Assembly: GCA_037903475.1 (NCBI GenBank)
Contig: JBAJFG010000625.1
Location: 62,001 to 126,000 of the forward strand
From: Ancylostoma caninum
Lineage: Eukaryota > Nematoda > Chromadorea > Rhabditida > Ancylostomatidae
Length of the DNA stretch: 64,000 bases
Reading direction: 5' to 3'
In this document: positions 10,565-23,300 of the stretch, in pieces
Numbering within the stretch: the first letter of the stretch is position 1
How the letters are laid out: each line of letters starts with the position of its first letter
Notes under the pieces: model-generated
The model's database searches: none
What the model was told of the DNA's origin: nothing
What the model saw: the letters and a program-made list of their open reading frames with translations, nothing else
Made by a program: the position numbers and the translations under genes

Positions 10565-13500
10565 ATGATGCACCTCCTGTTCTACGCGGTGTTGGTGAGC
10601 GGTGCCATGGCTGCTATTAGCGACCTGAATTGTACCGACGCAGGAAGGGTATGTTCCTGTACTATATAAAATATTATAGTTCCAATTGGTCTCAGGTCTA
10701 GTGCATGCTTTCTCAAAAGCAACATCCTACCTCAGAGCCATTTTCGAGGTTTTCAGATAAAAAAAAAACTACCGAAAGCTCCTGATGACATTGATATACG
10801 TGATTTCGTGCAAAACTGCCAAGAAATCTATTTTGGGCAGCATCGATTGGGGGAATTTTGGGCGGAGCGAAGAGGTGACCACGGAGTTTCCACACCAAAC
10901 AGTGCTGATCATACATCGAACTGCTCATATGTGGAGTGCGTGACTGCGAACCTTTACGAAAAGTATGAAAATCCTCAGAATGTACGCTTCTGGAAGTGCA
11001 TTACATGGGGATCGTCTGCCCCGCCCACAATCTCCCCCAAACTTGAACTCAGAACTGTCTTTATACTCAACTCTGTCTTTCTGCAATTTTGAGTGCATTT
11101 TCGTATACCACTATGATCAGCAGCTCCTGCGTGTTCTTCTCATGCAAAAAGCTCAGTAACGATTCTGAGCTGTGCATTCACAGTCTTACATCACAGATTC
11201 CATCAAAGACGCGTCCTTCGAAGCATAAAATGTTTTCAGTATACGGACAGTGCGCTCAAATGTCAGAACAAGTATCCCAACGCGGATTGTGAGAAGCTAT
11301 TTGGCAATGCCGTGAAAGTGAACACAGATACGGAACGACCAGATAATTGCTTCAAGGTGACTTCCCACTGAAAACCATTCTGTTGCATGAAGTATAGGGT
11401 TCTCTTTCAAATTTCCTACATGATTTCTAGAATGCGGCTGGTGTTTACAATGAGCCGATGAAGCAGTTAGCTGTCAGCATTTGTCCGTTGACATGTGGCT
11501 ACTGCTGCATCACTCCAGCATACAATTGTGAGAACAAGAGAAGTGAGTTATCATCGTTCAAGCTTGCAGACGAACTTTATGGAAAATTGATCACAGGGTT
11601 CGTTTTTGAGCCTCATCAGGTGGCGAGTAAGGTAAGGATATGTACATATGTTACATTTGAAAGGGTCGAGTAGGTTCCGCAACGCTTCTCACGCAGCAAT
11701 GCATGTATGCATCATTAGACAGCTAATTTGACGTAGACTGTACCTTATTATTCAACAAAATGGAGGGTCATCTTCATTAGAGGCAGCAGTTTGATGAGAA
11801 TGAGAAGGGCCTTTTATATAGTCGTGAACGCAGCACTCTTATTTTAACTCCCGTCCTACAAAGCGCCAGCTTACGTGGTTTCTGCTCTAGCGTAAAACGC
11901 CGCGTAGAACTTTGTCCGCTCGTGGCGGGATCACTGAGTTCTCGACCGATGGAGCAGATTCTCGGCCGTTACCTCACTGCAATATAAAAGCTCCTAACAA
12001 TAAACACTGCGGGCAACGTGATGCCATGGTTCATCACGCCCTCTCGTCGCCTGTGGCCACGTGATGCACATGGTACACCACACGAAATGTGTTCATCGTG
12101 TCCATAAAACGCTCCCACATGGTCAGTTGGTGTAAATGGTGAACCGCCCACTTTCGCCATGCAAAAATGTGCGTGGTCCGCAATGTAGTAAATAAATCAC
12201 CTCATGAGAAAAAATCAACCCAGATCCACGAATCGCATGTTCCACCATAACACCGGACATGTGTGAAAACCCAACATGGAAACCAATTATTGTGGAAGAC
12301 TGCCCCAATGTGTGCGGTTTCTGTAAGGAAGGTGTGCAGTTTTTCTTTCAATTTATTTTTACATACGAACTGCCAACAAATTCTGATCTAGGTACATGCG
12401 TCGACATTGCTAAAGACTGTGCTGCTGATATTTCCATTTGCAACCACATCGACATGCAAGACTTTGTGAAGGTAAGCAAATTGAGACGACTCATCAGTTA
12501 GAGTCAAATCCCCAGCATTGAGCTCGGACTGAAAATTACAGTTAAGTTTCAAGAAAAAAAAAACGTAAACAAAGGTGTGGGAAAGTGGATACCCAAATAT
12601 CAAAGTCAAGAAATAAATGCTGCTTCCAATAAATGCTTCAGTTGCGTTAATTTTTGGGTTGAAACTGAGAATACTCAGATGTCGATCCAATGAACGAGGA
12701 TACAATATCCACAGCAGTTGCCTGAAATGTAAAATAAGAAAAAGAAGCAAGGGTCCGCTTTTTCTGTTTAGGGAGGCTCTAATCGGCTAGATCTGCTCCA
12801 AAAATCTCAAAGTCATAGCCACCCCCCTAAGTTCGGATGCGGGATTATTTGATGCGCTTTTCGCGAATTTTGTAACGTAATCCTGAGTACACTCGCGGTG
12901 GGTATACGGGAACGACAGCACCTTTTGGAATTTTTCGAAACCTTGCATAGTATGGTTATTCGGTATACCTGTTACTAATATCAACATTATTTTGAAGCAC
13001 GCTGTCATTTTCTAGACGAAATTAGCTTTTTCCCACTACGAACCTTACAGGCACCCTACCATACACATACAAAAATGGCCTTACGCTGTGATATGAGTAT
13101 GATTTTCGTGATCAGCGCGCCAAATAACCGTCAGAGGCGAAGTTTGGGAAAATTTTCTCGTTTTGAAATTCTGGGAGTATAACTAGCTGAATCTTCTAAC
13201 AATTACTTGAGTACTGTAGCCAGCCATTGCATGCATAATGAATTCAACTGCAAAGAACCCTTCTTTTCCAGAAAAACTGCAAGAGGACGTGTGGCTTCTG
13301 TAATGAGGGTGAGTCGTGCAATTACTCGTTTATTTAAGTTTTTATTTAACTGGTTCATTCAAAAGCGTTCTAAACTAAAATAATGTGAGAGGATAATTTT
13401 AATGCACTTTCATAATTTCTTCTTTATTTTCAGCTTCCGCAGAGTGTGGAAATGACCCGAAGTATGTCAATTTTATTTATTTCTTGCTTATTTTCGACAA

Positions 13501-13629
13501 AAAAAAACATCATGATAGGGTGCTTGCTTCAGGTGTGCAAGATGGGTAGCAAATGGATACTGCACAAGCTCATTCTATAGCGATGAAATGAAGAAGAAGT
13601 ACTGCGGCAAACCTTGCAAACTTTGCTGA
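10565..13629 (+). CDS. Secreted protein with four ShKT (SXC) domains
   Basis: Exons 10565-10648, 11240-11356, 11431-11542, 12224-12331, 12392-12471, 13272-13308, 13434-13461 and 13533-13629 join in frame to 663 nt (220 residues). All introns are GT-AG, and most acceptors match TTTCAG or TTCCAG. Residues 1-17 form a signal peptide. Module 1 (C23-C92) is extended and atypical, with cysteines at 23, 36, 45, 65, 85, 89, 92 and 93, and ends in the CPLTCGYC signature. Modules 2 (100-138), 3 (143-177) and 4 (184-220) each have six cysteines, with final spacing C-x3-C-x2-C (e.g. CPNVCGFC, CKRTCGFC, CGKPCKLC). The stop follows the last Cys directly. ShKT modules occur in secreted nematode proteins and enzymes, and some block Kv channels; no catalytic domain is attached here, so the function is open. 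There is a second in-frame ATG at codon 2. Confidence 0.9.
11543..12223 (+). other. Longest intron but one of the ShKT gene (intron 3)
   Basis: This 681-bp intron splits module 2 of the ShKT gene between its first and second cysteines (C100 and C110). Its donor is GTGAGT and its acceptor is CAACCCAG. It contains no recognisable nested gene. The acceptor choice is supported by restoring exact ShKT cysteine spacing across the junction. Confidence 0.6.
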
Positions 13630-14934
13630 TATTCTTCGAATTCTCAAAAATCGAGACTTTTTGTTGTAGACATGTGTTGGGATGTTGTATTATTGGTCCT
13701 TTCGTAAATATAAGTCCTTCTAGCAAGTGTTCACAGAAAAATTATTATGTGGTTCTTGAACAGTGCGGAAATCCAGATCCAGAAAGCTATTTTTACCCTT
13801 CAGTGCTATGTCAGTATCATCCTTGTTCTTCAAAAAAGTCAAGAAGATCCGTTTCGCTCGATTTTATCGGATTTTTCACTTACATTCGGCCTTCCATAGC
13901 CTACTCACACGGCTGTCAACTTATACTCATAGAGCAATTCGTGAAATTTTGTCAAACTTATAATGCGACAACTATCACAACTTCGGAGACGGCGAAGGCG
14001 GGACGACATTTCTCAAGCAGTAACACCGCAGGCGAAAGCTTATCTTTGGCATAGCCCTCAACCTCTCCCCTTCCCCCAAACTTGTCATACCCTCCTCAGT
14101 AGTGCAATTCACACTGCATAGGTGCGTATGAAAAGCCGGGAGGACGGACCGTGTGACGCAAACGCATGCGTCTGAGTTGCGTCAGAGCTGCCAGCGTATC
14201 CATCCATTGTAGATACAGACACATCGAATACACGCACCTATGTGGCATGAATAGCCTTGATTTGCTAGAAAAATTTTAGGCGTGGGTGGATCCAAATGAG
14301 AAAAATGGGGTTGGCTCTGACCTCTTGGTGTAACTGCTGGAGATACCGACCTGTCCTTGATGTCGCTCTCGAAAATTAACACTGTGGTGTTTGCGAGGTT
14401 TCCGAATGCACTAGGTACATATTGAGGAATCGAGAAGTCCTTGGTGTGGTACTTTATATTTTTATTCCAAAGGGAAACAAAGTTTACTTCTACAAGTTTA
14501 CTACAGGAAATTCAGCCTCGTATATTGAATTCGTCTACAGAGCATTTGATCAAAGGCTTCATAATGATTATTCCTAGCTTTTTTACAACTGAAAACGCAC
14601 TGCAACGTTATTCAGGACATGAGCCATTCGTACAATCTAACTACTACAGCTTCATATGTAATGTCTCTGTGCCTAGGAGCACAGTGAAAGTGACTCGTGT
14701 TGCTTGAGAGGTCGTCTGCTTCAACTGTTTCTATACATCTTTGCCCGATTAGTCTGTTACCAAGACATATTTTGTTCCTGTTCTGGATCGGGGATTTTTG
14801 CAGCAACAGATAGCTCAGAAATTCTGCTAAGATTACGCGTAAATGGGAAAACTACATGAGTTGTTCATGCTGTGATTTTTCTCTATACTCAATCCTCGAA
14901 CAGCCCATGTGGGTTAACGATACGTTCAGCACGG

Positions 14935-14966
14935 CCTGAATGTATCATTGAGACTACCCAAGGGCC
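14935..14966. repeat. Fragment of the palindromic TACCCAGGGTAA repeat
   Basis: A single terminal arm, TGTATCATTGAGACTACCC, matches the left end of the roughly 115-bp family but has no partner arm. Confidence 0.45.
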
Positions 14967-15913
14967 TGGATGATTATAGTGGGTCCGTTGCTATTTTGAG
15001 CAACAAATCCAAGCGCCGCTAGTACAAATGCACTTTCCTCAATTTTTGTTTGAAAAAAAAAACACACACACATGAAAGGTCACCTTTTTTCTGAGCGAAA
15101 ATAAGGAAATGAATGAAAAAAATTTGAGCTGAATTCCGACCGACAGGGATACCGCTGCGGCATGCTGTATCTCCGAAAAAATATGGGAGATACAGCACAG
15201 AACTCATTGTACCCAGAGCCCACATCATGAAAAAACTCATAAAAAATCGCACTTTCTGCTCGACTTCTGTGCAAACGCACTTACTGTCTGCACAAACAGT
15301 ACTATTGCCATTATATTCGACACCGTTTATTGACCTGAGAAAATCAAGACAGTGTTCGCTAGCTGAATTCACCATTTAGGTAGTGGAAGGGCCGCGAGAA
15401 TCTGTGGTCCGCACGTTCTCGGTGTGCCCTCTGCCTGTACTCCATTTCACGGTAGCGGGAAGAAGTGCCCGGGAACCTGATGATCCTTCATTCCGAGAAG
15501 GTTCTGCCTCCTTCTCTCGATCCCAGCAAATCCATAGTCAACTTCACCGCATTGAATCCGCCGTTTCTACCTACTCTTTCGTCGATTAAGCGCAACAGCT
15601 GCCTTGTCGACGGAGCTGTTCACCAGACAGCGGCGTTGAACAAACTTTTCATCTATCATCATGAAGGATGACTGTTATTCAGTGTTCCTCTATTTGTTTG
15701 CGTAATTATAGAATAACTTCCGACTCAACCTGATGTATACTTCTGAGCTCAATGTACAATAACCCAAACAGGCAAATCCTCGAATATCACGCAATTAGAG
15801 TAGTCTTAGTCCTGTGGAAAAAGCCGTACCGGTGCCCACAACACTTGCTACAAGCATCGCCACTTTGGAGCATGCATCGTAGTGGCAGAATAGGTAATCT
15901 TATACCCTCAAGA

Positions 15914-16026
15914 CCTGGGTGCATCGTTGATATTACCTACGATAAACAAGTTGAGATCCGGGTTACCGTGGGTAAATCTGTGTGTTGCTTTCACGTTTAC
16001 CCTTGGTAACCTCAATTATGCATGCG
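15914..16026. repeat. Palindromic TACCCAGGGTAA-family repeat, full copy
   Basis: It begins with a GGTGCATCGTTGATATTACC arm and ends with the complementary GGTAACCTCAATTATGCATG arm about 110 bp away. Internal GGGTAAA and TTTACCC motifs are also mirrored. It is a decayed member of the family seen at 23486, 45418, 47760, 54588 and 60266. Confidence 0.7.
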
Positions 16027-16055
16027 ATTCCGCCAGCTTAGTGTAGACAACATCA

Positions 16056-16142
16056 TCTATGGGTAAATATGTTGATGCGTGCCGGCTGAGTGGGTTAGTT
16101 TAGGGACCTCAGCATGTTTACCACAGGTAACCTCATGATGTT
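16056..16142. repeat. Partial palindromic TACCCAGGGTAA-family repeat
   Basis: It carries the internal GGGTAAA-TATGTTGATGC half and a right arm ending GGTAACCTCATGATG. The outer left arm is missing. Confidence 0.55.
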
Positions 16143-16227
16143 TCTGGGCTGTCGTCACATGAAGGATTTTTACGACAAAAAAAAAAAAAAACGAAGACAG
16201 GCCATTTCATATTGCTAAAAATCAGTG

Positions 16228-16363
16228 GCTGTATGCATCACAAGGAATATGTGTGCCCAGGGTAAAAGTGTTTGCACCCCCAACCCTTCTCCGAAGCTCG
16301 CCTATCGTTAACACAGGCATCAATATGTTTACCCTGAGAAATCTCAATGATGCATGCAGGCCG
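16228..16363. repeat. Palindromic TACCCAGGGTAA-family repeat, expanded copy
   Basis: The left arm is TGTATGCATCACAAGG with CCCAGGGTAAA, and the right arm is TTTACCCTGAGAAATCTCAA followed by TGATGCATGCAGG. The spacer between arms is longer than in other copies. Confidence 0.65.
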
Positions 16364-17397
16364 AGCGCAGAGCACATTTTTCATTAGGAGCGATAGTAGG
16401 AGAGATATCAGAGAGAAAAGCAACGTGGGAAAATGTACTGGATTCGAACAGGTAGGGGGGAGAGTGGCGGTTTACAGGCACGAATAAATCCCAAACTGTC
16501 GACAGTTCTGAAACGGACTATAAATAGTAAGACGTTTAAATTTACATATACCCAGGTAAATGCGATTAAATCGAATTTTTTATCTGCTGCACACAAAAAA
16601 GTAAATGTATCGAACGATAAATAAGCAAATATGCAATATGCAAAATACAGAACCCGACAAGGCAAATCACACTTTCAGAAACAGCGTCTGAATAATGAAT
16701 CAACCAATTAAAATAATCGATGAGGAACGGTGCCAAATGAATCTGGCTATACAGCACTATATATGCACGCAATATTACACACAATACACACAGTTTTCAA
16801 CAAACAAAAACTGAGTTACCCGTAACGAAGGCGCTGTGGACGAAGAGTTTGGCAAGTGGTATGTACGCAACTACACTCAAACACTAGTATGCAACAGAAG
16901 TTAACGACTCCTTCGTGGAGACTGTTAACCGACAGCCGAGCTGATCAGCATCTCGCCTTGTCTGGACCAATCGCAGAAGACATAGTGGCGCAGCAGCATG
17001 CGGTACTTCTCCGAGAACAGCATATAGACGCATATATTACACGATGCGTTCACCATCACCTAAAGGATGTTTGATATAAGATCGATAATCGATTGATCGG
17101 AATGGATCATTCATTCTATAACAGGAACGCTTATATGAATATGTTGTTTTTAGATAGAGTCATAACAATGAATAGATAAAGTCATAACAAATAACAAACA
17201 GGCGGACGGCAGTGCCGTCGTTGAACAGGACAGGCAAAAGTGGGGTCTCCAACGGAAAGGGAACAAGACAAGCTATAACTTTGAAAGAAAAGTTGTCAAA
17301 AAATAACAAATCTTCTAAATATTTCATAGCAAGGTTTTGAAACTAGTAAACAGTCAAGGAACACAGGACACCGGCTGGTCGAGTCCGGTCTTCCCAG

Positions 17398-20300
17398 TCA
17401 GCTTCGTAATTTTGTCGTTCTTCCAAAAATACATCCGTAACTTATCCTGGATGAATTTTCAACCCTAGGACCCTGGTCACTCTGAAGTGGAATGTAAAAA
17501 AATCAGTATACATATCTCGTAAAGAAGCAAACGAAAAAAAAAACGGAAAAAAGTTGGAATGGAAAAAAGAAAGGAGAGAATCTTCGGATGTGCAACGGAA
17601 CTAGAATAGAGTAGAAGTAAGCTCACTGAGATGAATAACTCACCAGTAAGTTATTGAAGGTGACCATGTTCTGATAGAATGGTCCCACCTGCAAAATTCA
17701 TACAATAGTATTTTATTGTTTTGTTACACACACTTGCGATTATCAGAGGAGATTTGAAATAACAAGAAGAAAACAAAAATGTCGGGCATTTTTGCTCCAC
17801 CTTAAAAAAATTTGGCCGACACTTTCCCAGGTGGTTGTCTGATGCATTGAACCCAATCTCAACAGTTTTTCACCTTGACACCCTTCCCGCCCTGGGTACG
17901 GCATTATTGCAGTAAAAAATAGGGGTAACATACAAATTCCAGCAAGAGAATTGCAAAGAAAAATTTCTTTGTGAAAATCTGGGGTAGAAGCAAGAAGACG
18001 TAATCAATGAGGGTATGAAGGACAAAAATTCTCTGCTCACCCAAAAAAATGTAGGGAATTATTCATGTTGGAACTGAGAAATACTTACTTCATCGAGATT
18101 TTCCATAATATTACACACGAATGCTAAGGTATTGCATGAGATGAAGAGCAGCACAATGGCGATGAGCATAATCGAAGTCTGGCGTTCTTTTCTTTCGGCT
18201 TTCTTGGAGAATTCATCATTCTCGACGCCGCACTGAAAACAAGTAGGTAATAAACAAATAGGTTTGAGTGGTTTGGGCTCAAAGGCAGCATGGCAAATAA
18301 ACCTAAAGACACTAAAAAACTAAATGCATGAAAAGAGAACAAGCAGAAATTTGAGGTAGGTACATTTGTGCGTAGGCGTCGAAGCCGAAAATATACGTAT
18401 CTCCTGACCTGGTATGGATATTACACCTTCTGAGGCCATATGCATAATTGAGATGATCCGAGTAAACCTGCTAACACCAACTCACTCATAATTAAGAAGG
18501 GCATCAACACATTTACCCTGAGTGATTTCAATGATGCATCAACGCCTTGACGAGGTCAGTTAGCCTCTCTATGCCAATTACCAGAGCAGAGTTTTTTTTT
18601 CTAATTTCTCGAGACCTCAAATATAATAGGTATGAGCGACATTTTTTTTGGAGTATTAAAGACTCCAAAATATGTTAAAATACTGCTCGAGAACATGCCC
18701 TTTATTACCCCCATAGGATTCTTTGGAGCAACTCCAGTAGAAAGATGAGAAAGTACAATGAGAAGGCCGCTGCAAGAATAACTGCAATCCAAAACAGCAG
18801 ATTACCTAGGTATTCTAGAAAAATGTATGTTCAAGTGCAGCTAATCAAGTGTTTCGAACAAGAATGAGCAGGAATAGAGTCCTAACTAAACTGTGGAAGA
18901 GAACTACGGATCGGTAAATGTGTGAAAGTCGTGCGCGAGAGCATTCAAAAATGAGAACGAAACCTTCACTTCTAAGAGTGCATCTCCCTCGCCACAAACT
19001 GAGAAAAGAAATATTTAGCTGCATCGCATATATAACATCAATCTAATTTCTAATCAGATCCCTACGTTCGTACAATCACTCTTCTCCTATACACCTGTCC
19101 CAGGTGTTTCAGAAAGTGACTGCAGACCAAAAGTGTGCAAGTGAGCTCCCAATGCAGCGATATTTTGAGAGTTTTCAAGAATGTAAGGCCAGATTTATCC
19201 TTTCACATACTCACCTGGCTAACCATATGCATCCGTCGACTACGTCTCACAGCGCTAAGCACCAATGAATTCAATATAATCAGCAAACTGAACGGCACCA
19301 CATACATTACGATAGTGTAAGCCCATCCGAAAAAGATGTTCCTGCAAATCGATTATCGATCGTAGTAGTGTTCGACTTGAAAACAGACATAGGAAAAATA
19401 ACTACATTGTCCGAGATTACGTACCTGTACAAGTCTGATAACCGTAACTCTGTCGGTTGTAACGAAGGCATGTAATAGTTGATGTTAATGCGATAGCACA
19501 CGTTTGAGACGTGGACCTAAATAAATATTCAAGGAATACGAAAAAAAGAAAAACAAACAAACAAAGAAAATACAATAATTAATAATCAAAAAATTACATT
19601 ATAAGCATCTTTATTTCAATACTCGATGGTTGGCAACGTTGTTTGGAATAAAAATGAATTTTCAACCTTTATTATTGTGAGTTTTAGGTTTTATTTTTTT
19701 GTTTTGAATGAAGTTATTGGTTAATTATTTTTTTTGAGAAGGAGGACATTAGCGGAAGTGATAGGTGTGTAGTATACCTATGTGAAAGCAAATTACGTAG
19801 TACCAGTGTAAGTTCAAATAAATTTTCGATACCAAAAAATTCAAAAATCGAAATATTCGAAAAAGAATGGGCCATGCAGTCGTCATCTTTTCCCTAGAAG
19901 TGTATGTAAGGCTCCTCTTCGAATATTCAAATTTTCGACTTATTCGAGGTCGAATATTTATTCAAATGTTTATCCATTCCTACGTACATGGTACTAACAG
20001 AGAAGCTAGTTTTTCATCGGAAAACTGTGACCTTCCAGAATTCTTTATAATAAAACCGAAACTGTTACAAATTTCAGTTAGCGTTACAGGTTTAAACGAG
20101 TGGGTTTAAATTTTTGGAAAAGTTCAAATTTAACATTAAAATATAAGATATGAATATAAGACCAGAAAATAGTGAGAATAAAAACATTATGTCATCTTAG
20201 AAACTATTCAAAATGGCCCCAATAATTTTCTACTATTTTATAAATGTATTTATAGATCTAAAATCAGTTTTGTGCCGCAGCGAGAAAAACGGGGCAGCTG

Positions 20301-23300
20301 ACTACACTTTTAAGTGTTAACAGAGCAAGTATTAGATAATATCATCTAATAAAAAGTGCGTCACAGACGAGCGAGAATCTACGCAGTATAGCAGGTGCGG
20401 CACGGTTATAACAATGCCACGAAAATTGAAAAATATGTACGTTCGTGCCAGTTCGTTGTCAAACCATAGAATGGATGCATCACTTCCATGAATCTTTTTA
20501 TAAACTGGATTTTGACATAATTAGCCGTTTGATTGTTCGTTGATTAGTTTAATTATTTTCGCCTTTTGTAGGCGGCATGGTTATAAGAATTTCATTGAAA
20601 TTGAAAATGACGCCAATGTTACCTCAAAAAAGCGCGTTGTGTTGAACAATATACTGAACACGACGAGAGAGATGATGAACGCCGTGACGCGTTTTTTCGG
20701 CAACCATTCCACTGATTTGTACGGATGACACACGCCGATGTAGCGATGCACGGAGACTCCAACGGTCATGAAGACACTGAAGGAAACATCGTTTTAAATT
20801 GCAAAGTTGATCAATACCCTTTATTTGTGCAGATGCTTCAGCTAGTCGATCACTTACCTTATTGTTTGTGCCATCATCATAAGCCCGTACATGTATGGTG
20901 CCACTGAGTAGCTGAAAAGTAACAATAAATAGTTACTGACCAAGAATAGTTCCGGGAATTTATGAATTTGACCCTTGTAGAGGGTAAGGTAACCGAATTA
21001 CCAAGTACGGTGGTGTCACCAGAGCGACTGAATAGCTTTTAGTAACCCTTCAAAGGAAAACTTTTGCTCGTTGCAACTCCCCTACTATCCACACTGTAAC
21101 AGTACTCCTAGTACACTGTACTGCTCAACACAATGAGATTAGAAGAAATATAAAGATTACGGTAGCCGAATGATATCAATTATACTCAAGCGAAACATGT
21201 AATTAAGCGATCTTTAGGCGTAGGAATGTATTAATTCGAACGAAGTAGTATGTCATATTCACCTGTTCCAGTAATGGAACACAACTTTCACCAGAGTAAC
21301 CAATGATGATGTCACCACCTCAAAGGCAACACCCACGGAAACGTTCGCTCCTCAGATTTTCACATTTTCTAGTATTTTAGCACACTCCGATTGGTTTCTT
21401 TGCAATAACAACAACGGAAACCCACTGCGTTCAGATCAGTAACTGGTACATCTGTGCTAGCGTTCAATTTGGACGAGTTTTCCGCCAGTTGTTTGTAGCA
21501 CGAATTGCAAAAGAAACAGCTGTTTGCTGCAGTTTTGGTAGAATTCAGTCGCTTTTTTCTTTTTGTAAGTTCTTTTGATCATTTTTTTTTTGTACTTTTG
21601 CTACTTCTATTAGGTGGAATGCCTTCTCATTTGCATTTTACAGCATTTAAAGCTGAGCAGAAATATCCAGCTAAAGAGAAGCGGAAAGGAAACTGAGGTC
21701 TCCGCCACCTTGGGAACCCGGCGGAACCCGAAATAAAAATACTAATGACACTAACTTCAAAGATAAATATTGGAAATATGTACGTAAGTATCATAAAAAA
21801 AAGCAATGAAAGATAAACTATTAGAATTAAGCTAAAACAAGGATTTCAACCATTCCATAAGGAATCCTGTTTCGGAAACCTCTTTGATAGTATGGTCAAA
21901 GATGGTATGAAAGGCTCAACTGATAATCAGAAATTGCTGGATGCACGCAAATGTATGTCCTAACGGGGATTCCCAGAGTTTAAAAATTTTTTAGCCTCCG
22001 TGCCATGAATTAAGGCGCCAAAGACCGTGGAAAATGAAGATATGTTCAGCCTTGTCTGCCCGTGAGTTATTTGATACAATTCAATCTTTTCGGCAGAGTT
22101 TGCAGCTATGCCTCAGACAACAGCTTGCTCCCGAATCCTGCTAGTTCCTCCTCATCTTCTTTACATTTCCGTAGCCAAATGTGAGTTAAATATCACAGAT
22201 CACGGTTATTTAAACAATATTTAAACATATAAACTTTCGCTTTTCTACTTTACGATTTTCTCTCTGTCCATTTTTGCCCATCCTCTCAATGTTTTACGGG
22301 TTTTCAAGATCTTTCTTCCTCACATCCCCGACCTTGACTTCCTTGTCTTCCTTCGTTTGTGCGGAACTGTTTGTTATCTGTATGTATGCTACGGTCTTTG
22401 AAAATCACAAATAACTGTCTCACATCCATTCACATCATGTTCTATACGCCATTCCTTCAATACTATGCCTTTCTGATCTATTCGTCCGTATTTCTCCTTT
22501 TCTTCTCTTTCTCTCTTCTCACTTTCCCTTCTAACACAACAAGAACCCGGTCGATGTCCACAAAATCTCGCATGACTGAGTCAACAACGAACGTCACAAA
22601 TTGAATTTCCTCTCGTTGTTTATCCACTTCTCCACTCTCCGGTTAACCTATGCGAATATCCAGAATGTTTCCCCCTGAGAATACAATGAGTAGTGTGTGT
22701 GCTGTTGTTAGTGATGAATTGAGTAGATGTACGAAGATACTGGGACGAAAACATTTAGTTCAAGCGACCTGTGGCTGAGACTCAGGTTGAGATGAGCAGA
22801 AACTAAGAAACCAACTAGGCCGTCTAGCGTTCCATCCAAGTTTTTCCAGATCCCTACACTTTGGCTCGAGCCTAGTTCCCCCTGCCAAGGCATTTAGCGA
22901 GAGTGATTCGCAGCAGCCGGAAATGCAGCGACTTCCGCATCGGCAACGCCTCTAAAATTTTCGACATTTTGAAGGAATTCTCGAACGACTTTTGGTCTCA
23001 GCGGTCCCGTTGGCCAAGCCTAGACCGGTTCTAGGTCATAAATATGAAGTTACAAAACAAAAAATGCTGTGAAGGCATGGCATAATTAAATTCCGAGACC
23101 AATTTGTGGGGGAAACAGCAAAAAGCAAAGCATGTGGGAGCATAGCAAATAAAGGCCAAGAGATATTTGAGCAGAAGGGCCTTTACATATTATTATCACG
23201 CATTTCCATCATTGAAAATTGAACCCACTCTCCAGAAAAGATTAAAAAATGAAATCAAACCGGTTAAAAGCATGATTTTAGCGTCCCCATCAGAATTCCG

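Larger units (their letters stand above)
13630..17397. other. Intergenic region between the ShKT gene and the GPCR 3' end
   Basis: The convergent 3' ends of the plus-strand ShKT gene and the minus-strand GPCR flank this stretch. It holds no gene I can support. It contains several copies or fragments of the palindromic TACCCAGGGTAA repeat family (about 14935, 15914, 16056 and 16228). A short GC-rich palindromic patch lies at about 14155-14185, around GACGCAAACGCATGCGTC. A poly(A) signal for the ShKT gene was not obvious close to its stop. Confidence 0.55.

Noticed and set aside
13614..14054. 146-codon plus-strand frame just after the ShKT gene stop
   Set aside because: It overlaps the last ShKT exon in another frame and shows no cysteine pattern or domain of its own.
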